64,000 nt of DNA from Beroe forskalii (taxonomy: Eukaryota; Ctenophora; Nuda; Beroida; Beroidae): the NCBI GenBank assembly GCA_011033025.1, contig WFMF01000068.1, positions 62,001 through 126,000 of the forward strand, read 5' to 3'. Positions 33,480-44,300 of the stretch are shown piece by piece. The translations under genes and the position numbers were made by a program. Position 1 is the first letter of the stretch, and each line of letters begins with the position of its first letter. The notes below the pieces were generated by a model. That model was not told the origin of the DNA and did not search any database. It saw nothing but the letters and a program-made list of their open reading frames with translations.

Positions 33480-35055
33480 CCTAGCCTTGTAGTCCCATGC
33501 CTGTATGTTGCCCCTCAATTCATTGTCTAAATCAGGGGGCCTGCCCCCTCCCCTAGCCTTGTAGTCCCATGCCTGTATGTAGCCCCTCAATTCATTGTCT
33601 AAATCAGGGGGCCTGCCCCCTCCCCTAGCCTTGTAGTCCCATGCCTGTATGTAGTCCCTCAATTCATTGTCTAAATCAGGGGGCGTGCCCCCTCCCCCTA
33701 GCCTTGTAGTCCCATGCATGTATGTAGCCCCTCAATTCATTGTCTAAATCAGGGGGCGTGCCCCGTCCCCCTAGCCTTGTAGTCCCATGCCTGTATGTAG
33801 CCCCTCAATTCATTGTCTAAATCAGGGGGTCGTGCCCCTCCCCCTAGCCTTGTAGTCCCATGCCTGTATGTAGCCCCTCAATTTATTGTATAGATCAGGG
33901 GGCTGCCCCCTCCCCCTAGCCTTGTAGTCCCATGCCTGTATGTAGCCCCTCAATTCATTGTCTAAATCAGGGGGCGTGCCCCCTCCCCCTAGCCTTGTAG
34001 TCCCATGCCTGTATGTAGCCCCTCAATTCATTGTCTAAATCAGGGGGCCTGCCCCCTCCCCTAGCCTTGTAGTCCCATGCCTGTATGTAGTCCCTCAATT
34101 CATTGTCTAAATCAGGGGGCGTGCCCCCTCCCCCTAGCCTTGTAGTCCCATGCCTGTATGTAGCCCCTCAATTCATTGTCTAAATCAGGGGCGTGCCCCG
34201 TCCCCCTAGCCTTGTAGTCCCATGCCTGTATGTAGCCCCTCAATTCATTGTCTAAATCAGGGGGTCGTGCCCCTCCCCCTAGCCTTGTAGTCCCATGCCT
34301 GTATGTAGCCCCTCAATTTATTGTATAGATCAGGGGGCGTGCCCCCTCCCCCTAGCCTTGTAGTCCCATGCCTGTATGTAGCCCCTCAATTCATTGTCTA
34401 AATCAGGGGGCGTGCCCCCTCCCCCTAGCCTTGTAGTCCCATGCCTGTTTGTAGCCCCTCAATTCATTGTCTAAATCAGGGGGTCGTGCCCCCTCCCCCT
34501 AGCCTTGTAGTCCCATGCCTGTATGTAGCCCCTCAATTCATTGTCTAAATCAGGGGCGTGCCCCCTCCCCTAGCCTTGTAGTCCCATGCCTGTATGTAGC
34601 CCCTCAATTTATTGTATAGATCAGGGGGCGTGCCCCCTCCCCTAGCCTTGTAGTCCCATGCCTGTATGTAGCCCCTCAATTTATTGTATAGATCAGGGGG
34701 CGTGCCCCTCCCCCTAGCCTTGTAGTCCCATGCCTGTATGTAGCCCCTCAATTCATTGTCTAAATCAGGGGGCGTGCCCCCTCCCCCTAGCCTTGTAGTC
34801 CCATGCCTGTATGTAGCCCCTCAATTCATTGTCTAAATCAGGGGTCGTGCCCCCTCCCCCTAGCCTTGTAGTCCCATGCCTGTATGTAGCCCCTCAATTT
34901 ATTGTCTAAATCAGGGGGCGTGCCCCCTCCCCCTAGCCTTGTAGTCCCATGCCTGTATGTAGCCCCTCAATTCATTGTCTAAATCAGGGGGTCGTGCTCC
35001 CTCCCCCTAGCCTTGTACTCCCATGCCTGTTTGTAGCCCCTCAATTCATTATTTA
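33480..35055. repeat. 72-74 bp satellite with higher-order structure, about 21 copies
   Basis: Each unit holds AGCCTTGTAGTCCCATGCCT, GTATGTAGCCCCTCAATTCA and a G/C palindrome-like GGGGGCGTGCCCCC. Unit variants recur in order: CCTGCC, TAGTCCCTC, CCCCGTCC, GGGTCGTGCC, TTTATTGTATAGAT. The block from about 33,600 reappears about 437 bp (six units) later, so part of the array grew by duplication of six-unit blocks. The minus-strand open frames (AWDYKARGGG repeats) are by-products. Confidence 0.95.
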
Positions 35056-36060
35056 ACATGCCGTCTGCACAAGAATCTGCACTGAGCTCATGAAGTTTGG
35101 TTGTTACATAGTTATTGCTACTACTGGGGCATAAATTCTCTTGTTGTCTGAGAACGATGAATCTATCAATCTGCTTTTATTGACGTCATATTGGTGTCTG
35201 CCACTAAGCGTGCTCAAGAGTCTTTGCATTTTTCTGAAATGATTGATTCCTGATGGTTACTTAAATGTGAGGATACTCAAATCCAGTCTCATACGGAAGA
35301 TCTTGGCCCGATGGACATTTAGCATGTTAGGAATATTGATAATTGGAAATTTGCACATTGTGTACCTGCACTGAGAAAATTATTATTGCTTTAATACTTA
35401 TGCTGAGATTATGTCAGGACGTCTTAATGAATGGACTTTTGAACAATTTTCCAAAGAATCTATCACTGACTTGTCGATGTATGCTGTTTATGACAGCAAA
35501 ATTAAATTCCAAAGAGCCAGTCCTGAATGATGCCAATGTTTCACTTTGTTTTTGCCCTAATTAAAATAATTACTTATCACACCTCCTGAGATAAGTAATT
35601 TGCGTATATAGTAATTAGCAGCATCTAGAAAGTCTCCGGTCCAAAACAGTTATCGTATATTTTCGCTCAGCTAGATCAATATTGACGTCGGTATACCGTC
35701 CGTATTATGGAAGTTGAACAGCCAGTTTGTCAAATGTGACGTCACGAATTACTTCGCGAGCTTTCTGAACGCGTCATAACACATGTCAGCCTGGTTTGCA
35801 GGAAGTAGTACAAGAAATACCGGCAGCAATGATGATTTTTGAGTAAACGTTCATCACTAAAAATGGTATTCTAGGCGGATGGAAAGAACGCGGGACGTAT
35901 CAAATAATTTCACCATGTATACTGTATAGCGATACGTATCGTGTTGCACGTTCTGGTTACTCGAGTATGTGACGCGATTCTTTCTCGAGAATGTAACGAT
36001 TGACTGAGGTCCAAAACTAAGTTGCGGAGAGTCCGATAGTTGAAACCAATGATTATCTCC
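35056..36060. other. No gene seen
   Basis: Unique sequence between two arrays. GTGACGTCAC, a CRE-like palindrome, occurs at about 35,739. No exon could be supported. Confidence 0.35.
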
Positions 36061-36064
36061 GATA

Positions 36065-37135
36065 ATTTGCCAATATATGACAGACTGCTGTCATACACCA
36101 GTCTGACACATCACTGACAACATTCTGGCATATCACTTACAACAGGCTAACACATCGCTGACACCAGTCTTGACTCTTGCATATCACTGACATCAGTCTG
36201 AAGTATCACTGACACCAGTCAGACGTATCACTGACAACAGAATGACGTATCACTGACAACGTATGACTGACAACAGTATGACTGACACCAGTTTGATGTA
36301 TCACTGACGCCAGTCTGAAACATCGCTGACACCATTCTGGCATATCACTGACACCAGTCTGACACATCGCTGACACCAGTTTGGTGTATCACTGACATCA
36401 GTCTGAAGTATCACTGACACCAGTCTGACGTATCACTGACAACAGTATGACGTATCACTGACAACATCATCGTATATCACTGACACCAGTTTGACGTATC
36501 ACTGACACCAGTCTGGAGTATCACTGACTAAAGTCTGCAATATCACTTACATCAATTTGACACATCACTGGCACCAGTCTGACGTATCACTGACATCAGT
36601 CCGAAGTATCACTGGCACCAACCTAACGTATCTCTGACAACAGTTGGACACATGACCTACACCAGTTTAGAGACTCACTCACACCAGTTTGGTGTATCAC
36701 TGACACCAGTTTAGAGTATCATTGACACCAGTTTGGGATATCACTGACACCAGTTAAGAGTATCACTGTCACTAGTGTTGCGTATCACTGACACCAGTAT
36801 TAGTTTATCACTTGCACCAGTCTGGCGTATCCGATATCACTGACTGCAGTCTGACAAGATGGTATTGCATATCACTGGCGCCAGTTTTATAACACTGATA
36901 TTGCATATCACTGACTCCAGTCTGTCGTATCACTGACAACAGTATGGCGCGTCACTGACTCTAGGTTGACACGCTGACGTTGTGTTTTACTGACGCCAGT
37001 CTGATATTATGTCAATGACGCCAGTCTGACTTCTAGCACTATGACTATCCCTGAACCATTCTTTCAAATCAATTGTACCAATCATACATCGCTGATGCCA
37101 ATCTGTCAAATCTCTGACACCAGTATGACTGATAT
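36065..37135. repeat. About 21-bp minisatellite with core TGACACCAGT
   Basis: Degenerate units of GTATCACTGACACCAGTCTG recur through about 1 kb. Many copies diverge, suggesting an older array. The core TGACACCAGT is shared, in reverse orientation, with the smaller array at 58.1-58.8 kb. Confidence 0.9.
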
Positions 37136-38412
37136 GTGTGCTCATAGGTTGAAAGCAACAGGTCGAAAAGTAGGTCGAAAAGTAGGTTGAAAAGATAGGT
37201 AGAAAGGGCTCAATAAAGACTCTTCTTGGCTTGGAAATTGCAGATCATGCTTTCAATCTTCAAGAGAGATGAGGAAAGGATAGTTCCTGTTGTGAAACCA
37301 TCCAGACTGGGGCACAGTAAAATTCTACATGTCCTTTCGACCTACTTTTCAACCTGTTGTTTTCGACCTATGAAGACACATATGCCTGACGTTTACAAGC
37401 CGTTAGGGTAAAGTCATTGTTTGCCTTGAGATCAGGTTCATCAGGAATGTGACCAAGGTTCACAAGAGGATCTGTAATGTTAATCAGGAATGTGACCAAG
37501 GTTCATCAGGAGTCGGTCATGGAACCAGATGAATTCTATTCTCACAATGCAATTGAGTCGTCCCACCATAATATTGTAATCTTACCCAATTGAAATGATA
37601 GCCCAACCTTATACAGTGCAATTTTCAGACTTTCCATTTAATTCCTTTAATTCTCATTCATTTCCCATTCAACTGTTCTAGTTCCCACGAACATTTTAAT
37701 TTAAGATTTTTATGCATTGATTTATTCCAAATTCAGCAATTTATTTACCAAATTTCCAGAAACTTATGTCAATTTACCAAATAAAACTACTTCGTTAACT
37801 GAGCTTAAATTGAAGAAAATTGATACACAAAAAGTTTTATCAACAAATAAATCGCTCCACATCTCCTAATTGCTATTCATCAGCTTTAAAATACATCCCT
37901 CTGAATTCTGATATAACAGAGGGTTATAATCTGTGAGGACACGAATATTTATATGAATATCTGTATAATTACGGAAACACACGAATAGGCACTGGTTGTT
38001 CGTTACCATTTAATAATATCATGGAACTCAACAAACCAAAATTAAGCAAAAATAACCTATATAATTAGCTAATTAAAATTTAGCATCAGTCTACACTGTA
38101 CAGGGTGTGAAAGAATAGGAAACATATTCTCCTTCGTGTACAGTGTCTTAAACAATCGTTTGATATTTTTAAACAAAGTCTTTGCAATTTGTTGGCTATC
38201 TTCAATAACTTATATTTGCATGGAAAACAACAAATCGGGAATCTGCACTACTTAGCATCTGAGTACAGTTAACCGAGACATTTTACTAACGGATTTACAG
38301 AAGTAAATCCTGCTCGGTGCACTCGACCAGTAGCCAGCTGTAAATCCACGACTTACAAGATGTCTGTGTGAAAGTCCGTACTCCAGAGTACATTGATACG
38401 GTGATATACCTA
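37136..38412. other. Downstream flank of the zinc-finger gene, no other gene seen
   Basis: Contains a duplicated GTTGAAAG/GTCGAAAAGTAGG motif near 37,150-37,200 whose complement (TCGACCTACTTTTCAACCTG) lies at 37,338. This makes an inverted pair of about 190 bp. ATCAGGAATGTGACCAAGGT is repeated at about 37,440 and 37,482. No exon is supported. Confidence 0.45.
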
Positions 38413-38825
38413 CTACTTCTTGCCAGTCCTCTTCTTCTCCAACTGTATGACACATTCTAGAAGGTCGTTGACTGAAGCTGAGGGCCCGAGGCGTCTGATG
38501 GCATCTTGGGCTAGTTGTCTCCAGTTCGGGTATCCTAACCGTTGGCAGTACGATTCGAATCTTTCGGTTTTGTGTCGACTGAAATAAACAAATTATATTA
38601 TAAATTTAAAGCAATTTTTGATAAATGCGTCACTGATCATTCATAGAAAAACAAAGTCAAATTCATTGCTTATTTTTCTTTGAAACTAATGGTTATTCAC
38701 TTTAATTGTTCTAGATATATTCAATACTTTTCAAATTTCACTTACTCAGATTGGCACTTTCTGTCATGATTTTTCTTCTCCATATCAGAGGCAAAGCGTC
38801 TGTTGCAAAACCGGCAGTCCAACAT
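38413..38825 (-). CDS. Small C2HC zinc-finger protein, two exons, 81 residues
   Basis: Exon 1 runs 38,825-38,746 from the first ATG; exon 2 runs 38,578-38,413 to TAG. The donor is GTAAGT, the acceptor TTTATTTCAG, and the join is in phase. Exon 1 encodes MLDCRFCNRRFASDMEKKN, then HDRKC: C-x2-C-x12-H-x4-C, a C2HC zinc ribbon or finger. Exon 2 encodes a helical, charged remainder with YCQRLGYPNWRQLAQDAI, ending in LEKKRTGKK. The basic end may bind nucleic acid or act as a localisation signal. I do not recognise a named family. The zinc knuckle resembles those of ZC2HC-type proteins, but this product has only one. AATATATAAAG lies just upstream of the ATG at about 38,851-38,861 and may be a TATA-like element. 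Confidence 0.75.
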
Positions 38826-39474
38826 TTTATTGCTAAAAAGTCCAGTTAAATATATAAAGTTACCCAAAACGTTACTAAGTTGAAAGTGGTGGAACGAGCC
38901 AAGGACTGGCAATGCGAGTTATTTAAACCCTGTCTTATCTGTGAGTGGTATGTAATTAATTCTCTCTTTCTCGCCCTCTAGCATGCGCCCCAAAATAACG
39001 CACGCAAGTTAACCAGTCCTAAACTTTCACGTCATCGCATAGAAATTGATTGTTCAGCTCGGTAGAGACATTCTCATAATTATCAGCCGTATCAGGTGTC
39101 CCCGCGAGGTGTCCACTGCCTCCAGAATTCGTAAGAGCACTGCCAATTACCTGTCACGTCATGTGAGCTGCTTCCAGAGTTCTTGAGAATTCAACAGCAC
39201 TGCTTGTTACTCAATTATGGCTCCTCAGAACCTAATGCCTGTAGTGCAGTGATGCCGATTTCTTTATTAATTATCTTTAGGCCATCCATTATATGCTGGG
39301 CTGAAAAATAGGTGTTCCAATGCCACCAATGCGCCATCATAGGTCGTGATCGTAGCTTCACCTCAACTTCATATATAACTTGGTAGTGACCTTGGAACTG
39401 AAGCTCGCCAGGTGGCCTGCCTCTTATCAGTATGGTCTTATCCTTACCTTTCAAAAGCATTTTTCTTCCCGGTA

Positions 39475-39640
39475 GTGGCCAAAATTTTTCCCACTAAATC
39501 CAATTTTTCCGTTTTCTGTGGCCCGCTCACTTCGCTCGCAAAAAAGTACCCATGTACCCACATCCAGAAAATTTTTAATTTCCTCTGAGACCCATTTTAT
39601 GATTTCTGTGGCCCACTCGCTTCGCTCGCAAAAAGTATAT
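39475..39640. repeat. Duplicated TTCGCTCGCAAAAA segment
   Basis: TTTCTGTGGCCCGCTCACTT followed by CGCTCGCAAAAAAGTA occurs at about 39,514 and, slightly changed, at 39,602. The copies are about 88 bp apart. It resembles the end of an interspersed repeat. Confidence 0.55.
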
Positions 39641-39679
39641 TAAGTATATAAATGGTAGCCCTAAGTCCTAACTGATCTT

Positions 39680-40375
39680 TCTGAGCGCCACAGGCGAAAT
39701 TTTTGAAAGTATCACATTGAAGACTGTCTAGGACCAATTAAGCCACATAATGAATCACAACAGCATGCTGCAGGCGAAAATTTTTGGTTTTTTACACTTT
39801 TACATCTGAATCTGGCTCTAAAGTCAATTCGGTATTGATAATTTGATTACAACAGTCCGCCGCAGGAGAAAATTTTTAATGTTTCACACCTGTGGCTGTG
39901 TCTAACACCAATTTATCAACAAAATTTGATCAAAACAGCCCGCTGCAGGCGAAAATTTTTAGGTTTTTTGCATCTAAATCTGCCTCCAAGTTCAATTTGG
40001 TAATACATTATTGATTACAATAGCCTGCTGCAGGCAAAAATTTTTAATGTCTCACATCCCTGACTGTGTCTAGACCAGTTGTGTAACACAATTTGATCAC
40101 AAAAGCCCGCCGCAGGCGAAAATTTTTGGGTTTTTGCATCTTAATCTGCCTCTAAAGTCAATTCGGTATTGATAATTTGATTACAACATTTTCAATGTTT
40201 CACACCTGTGGCTGTGTCTAAGACCAATTTATCAACAAAATTTGATCAAAACAGCCTGCTGCAGGCGAAAATTTTCAGGGTTCTTTGTATCTGAATCTGC
40301 CTCTAAATTCAATTCGGTATTGATAATTTGCAGTGGACTGTTTAATTTAACAGTCTGCCACAGGTGAATATTTTC
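39680..40375. repeat. Dimeric tandem repeat of about 180 bp
   Basis: Alternating half-units carry CTGCAGGCGAAAATTTTTGG with CTAAAGTCAATTCGGTATTG, and TTTTTAATGTTTCACACCTG with CTGTGTCTA-ACCA. Both end in a TTTGAT-ACAACAGCCCGC type sequence. About four dimers are visible. It joins directly to a 19-bp minisatellite. Confidence 0.85.
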
Positions 40376-40377
40376 AA

Positions 40378-40765
40378 TGCTTTCTACTCTACTGGGAAGA
40401 TTTCCTACCACTGGGAAGATTTCTAACCACTGGGAAGATTTCCTACCACTGGGAAGATTTCCTACCACTGGGAAGATTTCCTACCACTGGGAAGATTTCC
40501 AACCACTAGGAAGATTTCCTACCACTAGGAAGATTTCCTACCAAGTACCACTGGGAACTTGGGAAGATTTAGTAGCACTGGGAAGTTGTTTTACCCACTG
40601 GGAAGATTTCCTACCACTGGGAAGATTTCCAACCACTGGGAAGATTTCCTACCACTGGGAAGATTTCCTACCACTGGGAAGATTTCCTTCCACTGGGAAT
40701 ATTTCCTACCACTGGGAAGATTTCCTACCACTAGGAAGATTTCCTACCAATGGGAAAATCTTAAA
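40378..40765. repeat. 19-bp minisatellite (CTACCACTGGGAAGATTTC)
   Basis: About 20 near-identical copies, with one irregular patch at 40,540-40,600. Open frames on both strands (TTGKISYHWEDFLPLGRF type) come from the repeat, not from a gene. Confidence 0.95.
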
Positions 40766-41880
40766 ATAGAAACTACTGGAAAATAACTGAAAAGTACCAG
40801 ACTTAATCCTGGGAAGATTCCAATGAAAATTTTCGAAAAATCTCGATTTTTGAAAAATTTCCCGGTAAATCAAAAAAATTTACCGGTAGTCACGACTACC
40901 CGGACTACCAACTTTTGAAAGGTAAGGTCTTATCAGAATAATGCGATGAAGCGCGTGCTCCTGGCCCCGAATTAAGCCATATTATACGAAATGGTGCGAA
41001 AGTATCCCGGTTTGAGGGCTTCCTTAATTAATCTTATTATCAAAATTTCAGTATTCTCGAGGTCGGTCATGAATGCAGTCCTTCCTGAGTGCTAGTAGTT
41101 AGAATCTTAGGTTGTTACTGACCGATTGGTTGTAACCATTTCGGCGGGATAAAACAGAAACTGTAAGCATTTGATACTTTTATCATGTCAATAAATCAAA
41201 GTGGGTGAAGAAATTTCGGACGATGTCTAGCTGGTAGCTTCGAAATTAAATAAACTTCTAAAAATATCGGCACAATAATTTCATCGAACTGCTATTCTGT
41301 ATCTTATCTCATAATCAAGCAAACTCTCTAGTGCATCATGTTTTGAAGCGAAATCTATGGGACATAAGGACCAACTTCATCGGCAAAATACCTTGGCTGT
41401 TCTGAGAACCCATGGGTATCGGGTTGGTGGCTATTGATCGAGGTTCACAAACTTTAGACTTAGCTAGATTCACAGGCTTTTTTATTTGAAAATCTAAAAC
41501 CATTCGAAGGATCAGACCGAAGTTTGTTCAGCATAAAGTACTTGGAATGATCTAGTGTCCGGGTCTTGAAGACTCCCAGTTGAAGTCGGTGTTCCCAGTT
41601 CGCGGTCTCCCAACTTGGCAGACAAAGGTTTTCCCTCAAAACTGGAAGAGACACGGGGAGACCGTGATGGTAAATTGAATTACTCGTTATCCGGTGTTCT
41701 GAAATATTCTCCCAGTGTGGGGAGATAGGAAGTGCCGAGTTGCATCCACTTGAGTGTTTATGCCGATTATGATAATAGAAATGAAATAATATTCTCGAGA
41801 GCACCATATTATCATGATAATGGACGCTTATTTTATGGAAAATATTCTATGGAGTTTTAAGAAAATATTCTTTGGAATGT
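40766..41880. other. No gene seen
   Basis: Unique sequence. A 115-residue minus-strand open frame at 41,460-41,807 shows no domain. A CGAAAAATCTCGATTTTTGAAA type inverted motif lies near 40,833. Confidence 0.35.
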
Positions 41881-41882
41881 TA

Positions 41883-42145
41883 TGGAAAATATTCTATGGA
41901 ATAGCTTCATTCTGGGCCCAATTCCCCCTGAATTTTCAACCCCCTCGTCAACCCCCCCCCCCCGAATTTTTAGAATTCCAACCCCCATTCTTGGCATCCC
42001 ACCCTGAATGAATATGGAAAATATTCTATGGAATAGCTTCATTCTGGGCCCAATTCCCCCTGAATTTTCAACCCCCTCGTCAAAACCCCCCCCCCCCTGA
42101 ATTTTTAGAATTCCAGCCCCCATTCTTGGCATCCCACCCTGAATG
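41883..42145. repeat. Tandem duplication of about 130 bp
   Basis: ATGGAAAATATTCTATGGAA followed by TAGCTTCATTCTGGGCCCAA and a C-run occurs at about 41,883 and 42,014. The two copies are nearly identical except for the length of the C-runs. A third, partial TATGGAAAATATTCTATGG lies just upstream, at about 41,835. Confidence 0.9.
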
Positions 42146-43855
42146 AAGCTATCTGCCGCCAAGAATCGATCAGAAACTTTTCAACAGCTTGGCACTTCAT
42201 TGACACTAAACTAGTCATTAGTCAACTGCATTGTCACAAATAGAACAGTGCCAAACGAGGGAGGCTATTCCAGGACCAGGATATTTGTTGCAAGAAATGT
42301 CCTGATTCTGAAAAAATACCGATAATAAGGAGATAACGACAGCAAGTGTACAAGATTAACGATTCTAGTTGGTACAATGCAACGCGTGTTTCCATTTGGA
42401 ATTGCATCACAAGAACTGGAGTCACATGATACTGGGCAGGTTCATGGAATGGCATCTGATATTCAGGCTTTCTGGTAGCAATTGTTTTGATATTCTGGTA
42501 ACTGGAACTTTACTTCCTATAACGTTTATAGAACTTCATCAATGAGTGAATAAGCTAATAAGCAACCGGCTAGACGACGATGAGAATATTTATAAAGATA
42601 AGCCTTCTCGCTTTGCTTTGTATCTTAGTAGTCATGGATAAACTACCAATCATGAAGTTTTACATTGTCCACTACGATCAAGTAATCAAGTGTTTCATTC
42701 CTCCCCTCTCCCTTATTTATTATTAAATGAGACGTTACACGTATATCAATTAAAATTAGAAAATGCAGCTAAAAATGCAGCCGAAAATGGCATGTTTGCT
42801 TCCATCTAAGAATTGCAACACCCACTTAAAACATCTTCAACACCCTCTTAGTTTAACTGATTTCGCAACACAAGTTTTTGACAATTAAGAACTTATTATA
42901 TTAACCTCAATTACTATTGACTGTGCAAAGTTCAGTTGGTTTCAGAGCAGTAGAATTTCTGATAACCATAATATGATGCAGCAAACAGATATTAAGAATT
43001 TCTGATAACCATATGATGCAGCAAACAGATATTAAAACAGAATTTTATGTTGTTCGTGAGCGACGACTCCGGCTTTTATGGCTTTTCAGTTGCAGCCGAA
43101 CTAACGGCAATTACCCGGTTACCCTGTTTAACTGTTAAATTGAGTGGACCCCATTAGTTTCAGTAATAGAGGTGAGGCTCTCTCCCTTTCATTTATCATC
43201 ATCAATGATTCGTGCAGTTACGGTATTGGAACACGATATTTGGTAGGATAATGATTACAGGAAGAACTGCGTGACATCCCGTAAAAACCCCCGTGCAGTG
43301 CACAGCAGCAGGGGAAGTGGGGAGTGCTTCCTCTTCCATATACGGAGATACTGCTAACTGCAACTGGGCGTAAGGGACACACGTGCGTTACGTGAACGAG
43401 TGCCACTTGTAAGTTGTACGGAGTATGAGATGCAGATTAGTGCATAATGTTGAGGGGGGAGGGGCAGTTGAGACCTGCGCATGCACCATTTATGCAATGG
43501 AGCGTTGAAAAACACTCATTTTTATGTTAATGAATGGTAAGGGAACGTAATAATATATTAATATACCACCCTCACAGCACAAATGTCAAATGCCCAAAAA
43601 GTTAATTTATTCGATTCACGTATAAACTCGAATTCCATTCTTCCTGGGGCACTTCTATTCCCACGTCATCCCAAGGGTTGTTTGGGATGAGTCAATGGGT
43701 CATGAGCACGTCTCCGTTAACTTCTTACTTTCTTAGGAATCGTTCACATATCAGTAAGAAAATCTTTGACAATGCAGGACAAACTTCGTCATCACAGTTG
43801 CTGAGTTACCTTCTCAGATCAGATAATTTTGGGGTTTAATTATGTGCGCTACTAG
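42146..43855. other. No gene seen
   Basis: Mostly unique sequence. A 45-bp segment (AATTTCTGATAACCATATGATG type) is duplicated at about 42,953 and 43,000. No exon can be supported. Confidence 0.4.
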
Positions 43856-43856
43856 A

Positions 43857-43990
43857 AGGGGGGGGTAAGGCAAACTTTGGCAAACGCTTCCACTTTTTTT
43901 GGAGTTTGCCAAAAAAAGTATTTGCCAAAGTTTGCCATAGTTTGCCAAAGTTTGCCAAAATTTTCCAAAGTTTGCCAAAAATACCCCAAA
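43857..43990. repeat. Palindromic TTTGCCAAAG element, left copy
   Basis: GGGGGTAAGGCAAACTTTGG opens a palindromic sequence made of GGCAAACTTTGGCAAA and its complement TTTGCCAAAGTTTGCC. A close relative lies at 47,950-48,057. The pair brackets the second GGAGGCT foldback element. Confidence 0.7.
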
Positions 43991-44300
43991 AATTTTGTTA
44001 TTGGTGATTTCTTGTCTACTGTGCATGCAGGACGTGTGCATAATGGTTTTTGAGGGAGCTGCACCGATTTCCAATGCTTAATTTTCATTCATACCTTCCC
44101 CTTCGAGGCTCAACTGGTGTCCACGCCTGGACCTTCCCTCTGCAAGCACCCCATTGTTTACAAAAAGGTGTCGGAAAGGACCAGGGTTAGAAAATTTCGA
44201 GAACCTTTCGGTTCAAGAAAAGAGATCTTTATAATTCCGTGACATGGATCCATGTATCTACTATCTACTACCAGTTCATCAGACAACGTGTCTTCGGCAG

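Noticed and set aside
33459-34751. Minus-strand AWDYKARGGG repeat frames
   Set aside because: By-products of the 73-bp satellite.
32105-37135. Tandem arrays as CRISPR
   Set aside because: No unique spacers between repeats, eukaryotic context, and no cas genes.
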